Of a DNA stretch of 64,000 nt, positions 29,401 through 38,595 are shown in pieces. The stretch spans positions 35,977-99,976 of the forward strand of contig SJOL01008860.1 in assembly GCA_004794785.1 (NCBI GenBank). The letters are read 5' to 3'. Numbering within the stretch: the stretch's first letter is position 1; every line of letters starts with the position of its first letter. The notes below the pieces were generated by a model. It had not been told where the DNA came from, did not search any database, and was given only the letters and a program-made list of their open reading frames with translations. The DNA comes from Opisthorchis felineus. Taxonomy: Eukaryota; Platyhelminthes; Trematoda; Opisthorchiida; Opisthorchiidae. Position numbers and translations under genes: made by a program.

Positions 29401-31269
29401 CGGATTTGAACTGTATGATCACTGATCACCTTGAACCTTGCATGGTTGGCGAGCTAAACTGACGTCGCCAACTGAAATCTGCATTCACTCAGTTGATTTT
29501 GCGCTCAATGATCCAGTTATGCGCACACTGTGCCACTTCCGCTATGGCCATCCTTAGTTCTTTCTCTATTGTCACTTAGTTCGCTCCTTGTTACCTAAGT
29601 ATGGTTGAGAGAAGGTTGTCCACTAGAAATCCTAAGCACGTTCCAAAAAATCTGGCATTGGCTTGTCTTTATCGATAATTGAATCACCGTTTCTTTGACA
29701 CGCCCTCTTCATTACACTTTTTATTTAGCTTCGCCGATGTTTCTAAGCAATCTTCGGGACCCTGGAAATTCGCTGCTCCATTCTTGTCACCGTGGCTTGC
29801 TGCACCGACATCATCGTCATAAAGATCGTCACAGACGCAGGCCAGAATCACATATGCCCCCGAACGTGTCTACCTCCCCTCCCGAGTCGACGATTCGTAG
29901 TGTGGTCACTTGTGTGGCTCAGTCAACTCTCGAAGAAGCAGAGGAAGAGCTTGAAGAGGAGGAGCAAGACGTCGTGCTTGAGCATGCCTATATCACCGAA
30001 GAAGCCTCTTCGCACGCTCCACTCATGCAAGATTCCGAACCAGCAAGACCATTGGAGCGTTTGGATGCAGGGCCTCCGACTGGGTGGGTGTTGCAGGACT
30101 CCACAGTGTCATTTACACCTACATCGGATACCTCTCAGGAAACTCCAGACTCCGCCATCAGTAGAAGACACCGGCGCGTTTACCGTTGTTGGCTCTCCCC
30201 ACCTTCTGTTTCGGCAACGGAAGGTGATTCTGAAAACTTAGTCACCCATTCAGAAAGTGCACTTCCTCGGTCGTTGTCCGGCAGTTCATCATCCTCCAGC
30301 ACATCCTCTACTTCATGCGCAGAAGAACTTATGCATAGCGGAACACAGTTGGCTGACTTGGACCCAACAACAGCGCAGGATGTATGCGGTGCATCTTCTA
30401 GTTGTAGTGAGGGAGAGCTGAGAGGAATGGATCCTTGCGTTCATGAGGAGGAAGCTGGTGAAGCAGCAACGCACCTAACGGGAAGTCGAGCACCCTTGGC
30501 TGCTCAAGAGGGTCTAGATGAAGTAGATACACAAATCACTCAACTTTCGGCTTCCGTTGTCGACGGTTTCCGGCGGACTCCTGAAACGTCCTATACCCAC
30601 TCGAATCTTACCGACACTTCTCGCGGCAACGCTATATGTGATTCATCTACCTCCATACCTGAATCATCGAAAGTCGATGAGACGTCCCCTGTCCTTGTTA
30701 AATCCTCACCCCCCTCCGGGTCCAAGCGATCCTCTGTAAGACGTTCTCGCAGAGACTGGGAGGCCGGTTTCCGTCATGTCCTCTTACCGTTTTTACAAGA
30801 ACTCGAGTCAGACCAGATTCTCCGCGGCACCTGGGATTGGTTGATGCTGCGCGCGAGCACCATGGGTCGGCCCATTCCACTCCATCAGCTTTTGGTAGCC
30901 TGGCAGCGATTACATGATACCATACCATCTTCTAGTCTCCTCAAGACTACTACAACATCGTTGGATTTTGATGCATCACTATTTACTAATTGCGTGACGG
31001 TTGATGCGTTCTTAAAAAAGCTAAAGCAGTCATCCACCTCTTCAGTTTCACCATTTCTGAACTCTCCACGTCATCGTGAGGGACGTCATCATCCGCGACG
31101 TCGTCACCATCATTGTCACCGACACCAGCTGCGTACCCAGTCACGGCGTCTGGCCGACCAGTTAACTGAGCATCCGTCGAGTGAGGACACATGCATATCA
31201 ACTCCTGTGCCTCCAACTACCACAACTTCCGAGGACTTTGAACGTACAGATGACGCCTCTGCATCGTAA
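2013..31269 (+). CDS. ARMC8: ARMC8 homologue (CTLH/GID E3 ligase armadillo subunit), 3' eleven exons
   Basis: Eleven exons join in frame: 2013-2088, 5636-6057, 7187-7384, 12539-12634, 16940-17101, 17958-18433, 20899-21154, 23255-23350, 25259-25354, 25524-25602 and 29729-31269. They total 3498 nt (1165 codons plus stop), with GT/AG junctions and matching phases. The order of conserved blocks follows the C-terminal half of ARMC8: LRLNGVW-like (here [12 protein letters not shown]), [29 protein letters not shown] and [19 protein letters not shown]. In animals ARMC8 (yeast Gid5 counterpart) is an armadillo scaffold of the CTLH ubiquitin ligase, linking substrate receptor to catalytic core in nucleus and cytoplasm. 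The first roughly 390 residues must be encoded left of the window. Low-complexity insertions (exons at 5636, 17958 and 20899) and the long C-terminal tail make the protein far longer than the 673-residue human form. The identity rests on recalled family sequence, not on a search. Confidence 0.85.
2089..5635. other. ARMC8 intron, nothing recognised
   Basis: 3.5 kb between exons. ORFs here are short, overlap on both strands and resemble no family. No repeat family of this window was noticed in it. Confidence 0.6.
5636..6057 (+). CDS. ARMC8: ARMC8 exon with low-complexity insertion
   Basis: The acceptor is TTCTACAG and the donor CTG|GTACGT. This 422-nt exon begins with two bases that complete the previous codon and ends in phase 0. 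After a short helical start ([19 protein letters not shown]) comes about 110 residues rich in Ser, Thr and Gly with no recalled match in vertebrate ARMC8, ending in [11 protein letters not shown]. The insertion lies between two armadillo helices and probably forms a disordered loop. The frame stays open past the donor to 6204, but leaving at 6057 joins correctly to the next exon. Confidence 0.65.
7187..7384 (+). CDS. ARMC8: ARMC8 exon
   Basis: The acceptor CCCTCCATAG and the donor TGC|GTGAGT bound 198 nt (66 codons, phase 0 to 0). Only one frame is open throughout. It reads [20 protein letters not shown] and continues through [18 protein letters not shown], an armadillo-like helix pair. This aligns with the human block that contains [21 protein letters not shown]. 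The second half ([19 protein letters not shown]) looks like a further helix absent from the human protein. Confidence 0.65.
9219..9613 (-). repeat. hammerhead repeat copy with foldback arms
   Basis: Arms at 9225-9298 and 9531-9603 are inverted copies of each other (CACTCATTTGCAAAC..., ...GTTTGCAAATGAGTG). The hammerhead at 9422-9464 and the CGTCAACCTTATGTTCT segment lie between them. It is in the ARMC8 intron between exons 7187-7384 and 12539-12634. Confidence 0.7.
9422..9464 (-). ncRNA. hammerhead ribozyme copy, C3 mutated
   Basis: On the minus strand: stem I GCCTAC/GTGGGT, core TTGATGAG (first C replaced by T), stem II GCCC/GGGC, CGAAA, stem III ACCGGT, GTC. C3 pairs with G8 in the active site, so this copy is probably inactive. 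Confidence 0.6.
9995..10120 (+). mobile_element. possible degenerate hammerhead SINE (schistosome SINE-alpha type)
   Basis: A weak B-box-like GTGGGTTTGTGACTCC (about 10028) is followed by CGCAGTGCTGATGAGTTCC, AATAAGGA and GGAAC. The order tRNA-like box, then CTGATGAG with a TCC..GGA stem, resembles the hammerhead SINE described in schistosomes. The GAAA box is damaged (GGAAC) and no clear GTC follows. Confidence 0.35.
12539..12634 (+). CDS. ARMC8: ARMC8 exon (lineage-specific segment)
   Basis: This 96-nt exon lies between TCTGTTTTAG and TTTCAG|GTGAGC. It is open in one frame only (phase 0 to 0) and contains [21 protein letters not shown] cannot align it to vertebrate ARMC8; it falls where the worm protein appears to carry extra sequence. 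It is included because both splice sites are good, the phases fit, and the peptide is helix-like. It could be an alternative exon. Confidence 0.5.
14331..14430. repeat. (AT)n microsatellite with two unresolved bases
   Basis: About 100 nt of AT with NN at 14368-14369. The assembly probably cannot resolve its true length. It is intronic in ARMC8. Confidence 0.95.
16410..16592 (-). mobile_element. tRNA-derived SINE (family A) with 8-bp target duplication
   Basis: A full minus-strand copy with A-box-like GATGGCTCAAGTGGTTAGAG and B-box GGTTCGAACCC. TGTCTCTA occurs directly on both sides, at 16402-16409 and 16593-16600. It lies in the ARMC8 intron before the exon at 16940, antisense to the gene. 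Confidence 0.8.
16940..17101 (+). CDS. ARMC8: ARMC8 exon
   Basis: The acceptor is TATATCCAG and the donor CAA|GTAAGT; 162 nt, phase 0 to 0. The peptide contains [20 protein letters not shown], which aligns with the human ASSMLCNLLLEFSPSKE helix. It is preceded by [15 protein letters not shown], corresponding to WKPLMKVLQ. Confidence 0.75.
17958..18433 (+). CDS. ARMC8: ARMC8 exon with NGVW motif and Ser/Gly-rich insertion
   Basis: The acceptor is ATAACCTTCAG and the donor TTGAG|GTTAGT (a less usual but valid donor). The 476-nt exon starts in phase 0 and ends in phase 2. It carries [14 protein letters not shown], then about 35 inserted residues, then [14 protein letters not shown]. The last is the clearest ARMC8 signature in the window (human ...RVNGIWALMNMAF). 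A Ser/Gly-rich stretch of about 70 residues follows before the next helix. Confidence 0.8.
19603..19663. repeat. imperfect (TA)n microsatellite
   Basis: TA repeats interrupted by GTATT and GCATAC, in an ARMC8 intron. Confidence 0.9.
20458..20480 (-). ncRNA. partial hammerhead repeat (3' half only)
   Basis: The GCGAAA, ACCGGT, GTC and GTGGGC half of the motif is present on the minus strand, next to the repeat body ATAAGGTTACTGAAAATTC. The CTGATGAG half is absent; similarity stops near 20478. Confidence 0.45.
20899..21154 (+). CDS. ARMC8: ARMC8 exon with LLRNLL motif
   Basis: The acceptor is GCCATATAG and the donor AAG|GTATGT. The first base completes an Arg codon left by the previous exon, and the exon ends in phase 0. 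It begins with about 65 residues rich in Ser, Thr and Lys and ends [19 protein letters not shown], matching human ARMC8 VLMKTLGLLRNLLSTR. Confidence 0.8.
21888..21942 (+). repeat. isolated arm of the hammerhead repeat plus C-run
   Basis: CATCACAAACGAGAGATACA and TGGGTTCCAGGTAAGTCTC match the right arm of the 45-kb element. A run of about 11 C follows. Confidence 0.55.
22163..22330 (+). mobile_element. tRNA-derived SINE (family A), diverged copy
   Basis: B-box GGTTCGAATCC lies near 22202, followed by CCTGGCTAGGCTTCGG and TGGTATCTCAACCCC, with an end resembling CCACAGCTGA. It sits in the ARMC8 intron before the exon at 23255. Confidence 0.55.
23255..23350 (+). CDS. ARMC8: ARMC8 exon
   Basis: 96 nt between TTCCACAACCAG and CAG|GTTCGT, phase 0 to 0. 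It contains [20 protein letters not shown], aligning with human AVTLILEGEHNIEVKEQ. It is too short for ordinary ORF detection and was found by reading for the conserved block between LLRNLL and LAHIANG. Confidence 0.82.
25259..25354 (+). CDS. ARMC8: ARMC8 exon
   Basis: 96 nt between TCGTTTGCAG and ATG|GTGAGT, phase 0 to 0. It reads [20 protein letters not shown] and then [12 protein letters not shown]. This is nearly colinear with human TLCILANIADGTTAKDL and NDDILQKIKYYM, including exon-sized spacing. Confidence 0.85.
25524..25602 (+). CDS. ARMC8: ARMC8 exon
   Basis: 79 nt between TTGCAACTTCAG and TGTG|GTGAGT. It starts in phase 0 and leaves one base. The peptide is [20 protein letters not shown] followed by LGREGC, aligning with human [20 protein letters not shown]. 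It is separated from the previous exon by an intron of only 169 nt. Confidence 0.82.
26015..26812 (+). mobile_element. LINE fragment: C-terminal reverse-transcriptase region and 3' tail
   Basis: The frame contains [20 protein letters not shown] and FRIGKAGA, typical of the thumb/connection region of trematode non-LTR retrotransposons. After frameshifts, [20 protein letters not shown] and DRLSRRSLF follow, then a 3' UTR ending in a GAACT repeat (about 26787-26805). It is 5'-truncated and full of stops. It lies in the last ARMC8 intron, sense. Confidence 0.7.
28396..28870 (-). mobile_element. LINE reverse-transcriptase fragment with YADD motif
   Basis: On the minus strand, in several frames: [17 protein letters not shown] (the GVRQGCPLSPFLFN block), [19 protein letters not shown] (catalytic YADD at about 28653-28664) and [13 protein letters not shown]. 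Frameshifts and stops show it is dead. It lies in the last ARMC8 intron, antisense. Confidence 0.75.
29235..29313 (+). repeat. single arm of the hammerhead repeat
   Basis: AATACACTCATTTGCAAACC and TTTTGCGGGAGCCTCACCTG match the arm at 45.95 kb. GAACAAAA flanks it on both sides (29227-29234, 29314-29321), a possible 8-bp target duplication. Confidence 0.55.
29729..31269 (+). CDS. ARMC8: ARMC8 terminal exon with long C-terminal extension
   Basis: The acceptor TTTTTATTTAG leads into CT, which with the leftover G makes an Ala codon. The first residues ([20 protein letters not shown]) match the last human helix ([21 protein letters not shown]). The frame then stays open for about 490 more residues to the TAA at 31267-31269. 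The tail holds a His/Arg cluster near 29800-29860, an acidic run ([13 protein letters not shown]) near 29936, Ser/Thr-rich stretches, a probably folded helical block near 30755-31030 ([23 protein letters not shown]) and a second His/Arg cluster near 31070-31145. The human protein ends near the point where this tail starts. Confidence 0.78.
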
Positions 31270-31596
31270 ATTGTTAGCCTAAACTCCCTTTCACGAAACC
31301 AGCCGACGATAATCCTTCATTGGGCTTTCCATTTTTCATGACACCGCTTGTTATTCCTCCTTTTCACTCACATCCATCGCCATTTTCCCTCAACCTATCA
31401 GCATTCGTTCGTGTACCTGCCTCCTTTCCACCGTGGTCTACGTCGCCAGTTAATGGATCGCTTTGTTTGAAAATTAACTTGCTTCTTGTTTGCCTCGTAA
31501 TCAAACTTTCATTTGTATTTACACTAATCAGCGCGTACAAAAGTAGCCGCAGTCATAATTTTTTTACCTGACAGAATATTTGCCCACTCTCGAAAC

Positions 31597-31602
31597 ATTA
31601 AA
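31597..31602 (+). terminator. candidate poly(A) signal of ARMC8
   Basis: ATTAAA lies 328 nt after the ARMC8 stop codon and is followed by a T-rich stretch near 31620. It is the nearest good hexamer noticed. Transcript data would be needed to confirm it. Confidence 0.25.
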
Positions 31603-32011
31603 TGATTTAGTACTGGATCATTTTTCTCACTGATTCAGTATCTGCGTCCTTTACACTCGATTGTCCAGGCTTTGTTCGCATCTCTCAGGTTTATCACAGT
31701 CATTCGTAACCTCTTCTACTGGGCCGTGCATGATAACTTCTCAAGTGGGATTTGTCTAAAGACATCATTGCCAGTGGGACTCGTTTAACCTCGAAGGGAT
31801 GCGAAATCGACCATTCTTCTAGGTAGCCATTGCCTTGAATCCTTATCACAGCACTCATTTATGGTGAGTGTACGTGGTATCCAGGCTAGGCTCCTATGTT
31901 CCTTGCTTGCGTAAGACTGTTCGCTTGTCCCATTCATCACTCAGTTGATCAAGTAATTTGTGGTCTAACTGAGTGGATAGTAGTCAGGTGACCGTCTCCG
32001 CACCGTGCTTT

Positions 32012-32226
32012 TATCTCAAGATAGCTGAGTGGTTAAGGAGCGAACGTACCAACTGGAAAGCCCGTTTTTACTGATCCGTAGTTCGAATCCGACCTCTGCA
32101 TCTCGATTACTCCTGTCTAGGCTTGGGCAACCGGGCAGTATCTTAGCTCTCGTGCTTCCTCTGGGTGTCGTGGCAGCTATGCACGGAAAGGTTGTTACAG
32201 CTGGACAATTTATTATTATTATTTCT
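32012..32226 (+). mobile_element. tRNA-derived SINE (family A) with TTA tail
   Basis: The head has AGATAGCTGAGTGGTTAAGG and B-box AGTTCGAATCC. The body has CTGTCTAGGCTTGGGCAACC and TTACAGCTGGAC, followed by a (TTA)n tail to 32226. It is downstream of ARMC8 in the spacer. Confidence 0.7.
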
Positions 32227-35083
32227 TCATCTCACGGTCTCGTCTGCATGATAGTGTACAATGTCTCAGGAACGCAGTAATGTGTCGGAAGGTTCAGTCT
32301 CGCATCTCCTGAGTTCCGAACCTTGGAACCGATGGGGTGGGGCTCTTTTACAACCACCCAACATTCTAGAGGACCACAGATATCCACCAACTGTTAGGGT
32401 ACAACACAAAACGCACTTAGTAGTGGCCGACCATTAATATGGGAAAAGCCTGCATCCGGCTGGATCAGTCATCGACATCTACTGGTTCCATCTGGTCAGC
32501 TGTCTTCTACGATTGCCTGTGCACATGTTTACCGGAAATGTCCCCGAGTTTAAGCGGCATACGACTATTTTGGAGTGTAACCTGTGCCGTAATCTAACTT
32601 CGTTACATCACCACCGGCTGTAGCTTCGCCCCCAACCTCCTGTTGCTTGTGGTCTTGCGCAAAATTTTCTCTTGTGGTATTCCTCGATGTCCTTTTCCAA
32701 AATCAGCTAATTTTCTCATCCCATTTGTTGAAAATGTCGAGTCTATTTCGGGAACGGTTGATTGGGACAGCAACCGAATCAACCTGATTCGTATCCAACT
32801 GCCTGTGTGATTAAATAGGGGTGTGGAGTTTGAGTCAGTTGTCGGATCTGGTGACGAACACGACCGATTGTTCTGATAGGCCTGCTGATTCACACTGAAC
32901 TTCTCACTCAGGGTTACTCCAGACACCATTCACTCATCTATACCTGTCCTGATCTTACTACAATCTGAGCGGGACAAGTGACAGATGACAGCGACAATTT
33001 CTGGGTCAGTCTAGGCGCATCTGGAGCTGTCAGGTAAGTGTATCAGCAGTTTGTTTTCTTTCGCACTTTGGTTTGGACAGAAATGTTGGATCTTCTCAAA
33101 TTGTGTCCACTCACGTCATTGCATGTGCCGTCAACTTTTCTGCCTGTTCCCGTTCTAGCCACGCTCCTGGTGACAACAGCGGTAGCGACTCATACGGTTG
33201 GCTGCCTGGCCATGGTTCGTGTGAGATACACACTGAATACCGCTTGCCACCTTTACCCTCCCCTCCCGCTTTATCCCCATTTCTTTTGATGCGATCACCA
33301 TGGGAATAGTGGTGACTTAACGTGTGGTGCCGGAGCATGACAACCTGAGTTGTGTGCACAAACTGATCTAGTTTTCAAAGAACCGCTTCCTGGATAAGTA
33401 TTTCGTCAGCTTCTTTTGGCGGTCTATTGTTCTGACTAATCGAACAATTAAATATTTTGGTAAACAACCCTCACTCATGGTAATCAAGGTATACCTTCGT
33501 ATGATTGAATATACATGCTAACGTTGTTTTGTGGCACAATCTTTGGTACTTCCCAAATGTTTGTTGTTAGTCACACGTTGTGTGAGCTAGCTGACGGAGC
33601 GATATAGTTGTAGACTACATTCCAATGGGGAGTACTACGGTTAAATCACTCGGAAGCGATCCGCTTCTATCATTCACGAAGATCCATTGCTTTCTCTCGT
33701 TACTCAGATACAGCTGAAGGCTTCCAAACTGTAGGTATTCGAAAATAGAAGGCGTGTTGGTAAACGAACGTCTTCCATTATTCTTCCTCTGGTCAACACA
33801 AATACAAGGCCGTAATACACATAATTCCCAGTGAGCTAGAATATCAGCCCCACAAAACGATCGTTCTAAAATTCAATAGCAATAATGGACTTAGTCTGTA
33901 GGCATCACGTGGCTGTAATTAGATTTCCTATCCATGGAGGCAGAGCGACAAACTAACCGTAGTTGCGTGACGCCTGTGGACTAAATCTAATCTCGTTGTG
34001 TAGAATTGAGAGTCCAGCCGACTGTGAATTTTGCGTATCCACCCATTGATCAGATTGAGAATAAGCGAAAACGTTCGTGCGCTAGTACGCCTTTGCCGAC
34101 TCTCTGGGAATCCTAGATATCGACTTTACAGGCTGTCTGTCTTCCTTAGTTTCATCGTCTATCTCGTTTGGTTAGGCTATCGTGCAGGCGCGTGGCTGGA
34201 CGATACGTGGTTCCAACGCAAGTGCTAACTCGCCATGCCACCGTCCTAAGAGGATACAATCTGTAAAAGGCCATCACTCGTTATAGATAATACAGAAAGG
34301 CTCTGAAGGATACTAAGTGAAACGGCAAAATCAATAACCACAATGTTCCGTGTCATTTTCATCTATTTGAGCTTTTCAGTCAATGGGACTGAACCGTCTA
34401 CTACTTACCTTCAAGTGTACTGTTGAGGAACACCCCAGCCTGAGGTGATGTATGATTTGTTCAGCGTTTTGATGACAAATGCCAATGAGTGATTGTTGAA
34501 GGGATTTCAATACAAATGGAGGGAATGGCGAACGATGTTTTCGATAGAGTTGCCCTTTTGAGTAACAAACAGGAAGTATTTGAATGTACGTGCCTACCTG
34601 GTGAGGAATGCTTCCGCAATGATTGCCACTGACACAACGAGAAAAAATAAGCTTGTTACCATTATGGTTCTCCAGAAAATGAGAGAAAACGATAGCACTG
34701 CATTGCTATCACCTTATAATGCGACGACAGGTGTTCGCAGCGTGGATACCCAACAGTACATACTTGTTGCAGCATGCTTTCGGAGTTTTGGACGATTGTT
34801 CAGTAATCCAGGGGAAACCTTGTGGCGGTTTACTGAAAAATTCCCGATTATTGTTGTAAGAATGGCTTGTTTGGTAGATCTAAGCCATTTGATGTGGAGG
34901 CCTCTGTCTAGTTTCACCGGCTGCGAGACGACGTCATGTTGCTGCCATTTAGTATTCGAGTAGACGAAATCCTATTCCTGAGAACTTCTATCATATCACC
35001 GTGGGATTGAGTGAGTTGGACTTAATATATTCTACGTTCTCACTGAATTTTGGCGAGACGAAAATTGACATTTAGTTGCCTGA

Positions 35084-35206
35084 AAATAGGATCCTGAAAG
35101 GCTGGTCTACCGAAGAGTGCATGGACCAGATATGTCCTGTGTGCAAACGTCACGTAAAGCTGTTCCCTATTTATCTGGGATTCCCTAAACAAGCCAATTT
35201 AAAGGT
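35084..35206 (+). other. possible exon with CPVC motif
   Basis: Between CCTGAAAATAG and AAG|GTAAGA one frame reads ILKGWSTEECMDQICPVC and KLFPIYLGFPKQANLK. It lies alone in the spacer between the two genes. The family is unknown; it may be transposon debris. Confidence 0.25.
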
Positions 35207-38200
35207 AAGATTTGACGTGTGCCGGAATCTTCCACTGAACCACAAATAGCATTGTTCTATCATTGACATGAGGTAGAACAAACTCCACTCTTTCCAGCGT
35301 TGTGATAGCTTGAGCAGACCGGGAGTAATCAGGGGTACACTCGAACACGGTATTTCATTTCAACCGTGTCGGTTTAAATTGTTCCTCTTCAATGAAGCTA
35401 GTTCCCTTCAGGACGCGATCGGATTCAAGGATGATTGTGGTTCATTCAGGTCGCACTGGGACGTACTCATTAGGTTTTAAGTGGTTGCGGGATTTCTAGA
35501 ATTTCCATTCGCATCGCTTGTTATTCTAAATCCCCCAGTGCTGGCGCACCCGCTCGATGACAATTCGGTGGCGACAGGAGAAAATACGTGCAAGCGTCTC
35601 TCTTCCTGAATGTTTCTGTGGCACGCGCCAAATATCGCATGTCAAAATTACAAATCCACCCCATCTTATCACTATGATATGGCGTTATTAGGCCTAGAAC
35701 TGACCATGCTGAAACTGCGGTGGCAAAACGTAAGCCGAGTCATGTCCCTGCAGTGTAATGCAGCAGTGTGCATGCCCCAGTTTACCTGGACTGCGTTGGT
35801 GTTTGCCGGCCATATATCTCGCATATGTTCACTCTTGGGATTGCGGCACAAGCACCTACGAATTCCTGTCAGAACGCGCTTCGCGCGTGGCACATGAATT
35901 GACATCAGTCGTCCTTGACCTGGTACCAGGACGTTGAAGGCTGAGTTATGAAATTTCAAGTTGTTTGGCAGTTTGTATGCGCCCACATTTTATTGGATCA
36001 GATGACACGGACCGGCTGTACGTTTCCACTTATTTGACTTACATTTTTATCGAAGTTCATTCGTCCGGTTATTGGTCTCTCTGATCAGTCGGGTGATCGA
36101 ACATCTCGGTAAGCAACTACCTGTGATCTAAACGTACGTTCTTTTATTTGAATACATGGTGAATTGTAGTCTTCCTAGTTCTGTTGTGATTTAACCATCG
36201 TCGATGATAATTCCGTTATGCTTCTTGCCAGTTACATTGTGCGCGATCGTCCATGAAAACACATCATGCCGCCGTGTAGGTCCCATGTTCAGGGCCTGGA
36301 AAATAACACTCAGAAGCCAGGTGTTGTTACTTGGGACATCATAGTCCAGTACGAAGAACTTTATTTGTTCAAGTGGGCAATATTGTAGTCTTCTTAGCAG
36401 ATGAATAACATCCGAAAAACTTTCCAAACATCTTTTCGTAGACGAGGACGGATGTTTTCGTATCGCCCAGCTTATGAATACAGGGCACTACATGTTTGAT
36501 TTGTCTCAGTGCGCTGTTTACTGCGGTTGATTCCTAGATCGGTTCAAGCAGAAATACCTGCCGAAGACGATGACCGATATTTATGCGCCTCGGTTTTGAT
36601 GCATGTGATCAGTCCTTATTGTGTTACTTCCCCACCGTATCTAGGAAATATTGGGTGAAGCAAAGGTTATCCGCAGTCTTACATCGAGGATTCAAGATCT
36701 GCGGAAGGTACTCGTCTTTATAGAAAAGCGGTATTCAGGAATGGAAGCTTCTCAGGGACACTAGCAGGACTGGCATGATTGTATCGTCACTGAGATGCTC
36801 AATGTCGTGTCCATCTATTGAACCAGCTCAATACCACCTGCATAAGGAAGCAGATGCTTCTACCAAACATGTTGTCATGTATGCTAATAAAGAGGGTCAT
36901 TGTGGGAATTTTGGCATGAGCACTTGGTGAACATGTATATCGGACCCTCTGAAGATACCCCAATGCTTTTTGGTTCACCTGATTAAACTAGCCGCGATTC
37001 ATTTTAACTGCACCCTCCTCAACAGTCGTCTTTCATGCCTGGGAAAGAAGGAAAGAACTAGACAGAATAGCTGGGCAGTCTCCTGACATTCTTGGAGCAA
37101 ACATTTTAGGTCGAGCTTTTACAGTCTTTACACCTTTATTATTTGCTGTCACACTTACATCTCATAAAGGGACTGGAGTATTTTGCTTTAATCGGGGCTT
37201 AACCATGAGAATAGTCCATCGCTCAAAACCGTCTTCCCAGAGCGGCACTTGTTGGAAAATAACCATGGTCGCCAGAAGGAACACGCAGATCGAAAGCAGT
37301 GGTGACAAACGACTATCCAGAACATGTATAAGATGGTTACAAGAGTGCAGTGTCTGTGCATCATCTCCACGTGGAGTGGAGAACCCTTTGTGATTGTGCA
37401 CTGACACACAAAAAAGCATTACATGGCGAATCTTGTTGTATCTCCAAAACCAACTTGAAAACCTAATGAAATGGTGAAGATGCTAATTTACCGACACCAC
37501 GGTACGAACAGTGAACTATGTACTGGGTAGGACATTTCGTTTGTGTAATGATCAATTGGAGAGATCTGTCGGAATTTCCCAGTCGTGAAGAGGTGACGTC
37601 AGTGAAGTACGGAAACCGGCAAAAGGAGATTTCGCTTGCAGACTTGTTTCTCCTGTCCAGTGTTCGGTTGAATGAGGCAAACGATATGCATTTTGGATCG
37701 AATCTGAATGCGTGATTTTTCAGGATATTTTGTTCCTATCTGTCCGATCATCCCCCCTGGAATTGTTCTCAAAGCAGTGTATTTTGTCTACTCGAACCAG
37801 CGATTAAGAAACATGATTTGGCCGAAATCAGCTACTTTACTTGGACCATGATAAGGCATTTTTTTCAACGCCTTGACTGGAAGACTCAATACCAGTTACT
37901 TTCGAAAGGCATTTATTAACTCGGCTATACGGCTTGCCACTGCATGAGTTGGAAATGTGGACACAATGTCCGTCATTTTTTCTAAGAAACTGTCAACTTC
38001 TGCAATGGATAATTTTATTACAGCCCAGTTGAGTTCAATACGTTGTTCAACCAAACTAATTCTAAGTACAAGATGAGTTTCTTTAGAAATAACATTGCTT
38101 CATTGGGGTCCTATTTCAGGGTAGTCGCAGTCTTTCGTTCAAACAGGTGATCATCGTTTGCTATTACAAAACCAAAGTCTTGTTTCAACCGATCACGATA

Positions 38201-38417
38201 CTAAAATAATACACAAGGGATCAGATTCATGGCAGTTGAGAATAAGTCAGCAATGCGTTGGCAGTATCGTGCTCTTGTACTCTGCTTTCCCCAGTCCCAT
38301 CTTCCTTGTTTGGTTTCAAAATGTCGACCCTATTTGAATAATGGCGAGTATCATTCAGGAAGCTAACGAATCCAGAGGGAGAGCATAGACAACCACTAGC
38401 TATTCAAACTGAGCTCA

Positions 38418-38595
38418 GGACAGCTCAGTGTGAGGACACGAGCTGCTGAGCCGGAGACCCGTGGTTCGAACCCATCCCTGGCTTTTATCATTATTCTTGT
38501 CTAAATTTAGGCCACCTGGCAGTGTTTTTCACTCCTTTGTTCTCGGCGGTGATGCACCGAAAGAGTGGCACAGGCAAACAATTTGCCCGTTTCAC
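38418..38595 (+). mobile_element. tRNA-derived SINE (family A), diverged copy
   Basis: GTGGTTCGAACCC at about 38461 is followed by a diverged body (TTGTCTAAATTTAGGCCACC, TGGCAGTG). The 3' end is poorly preserved. It lies in the spacer upstream of the photolyase. Confidence 0.5.

Larger units (their letters stand above)
25603..29728. other. last ARMC8 intron
   Basis: It holds two LINE fragments in opposite orientation and one arm of the hammerhead repeat. A small phase-1/phase-1 exon encoding about 12-15 residues could be hidden here, because the human protein has that many extra residues at this junction. Confidence 0.5.

Noticed and set aside
29792..30739. Alternative plus-strand frames inside the ARMC8 last exon (149 and 60 codons)
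   Set aside because: Only the 524-codon frame joins upstream exons and keeps the armadillo end.
30698..31216. Two minus-strand ORFs of 76 codons opposite the ARMC8 last exon
   Set aside because: They are shadows of the long coding exon on the other strand.
34580..34963. 127-codon plus ORF in the spacer
   Set aside because: It has no recognisable domain, no convincing splice sites and an opposing ORF; it is consistent with chance.
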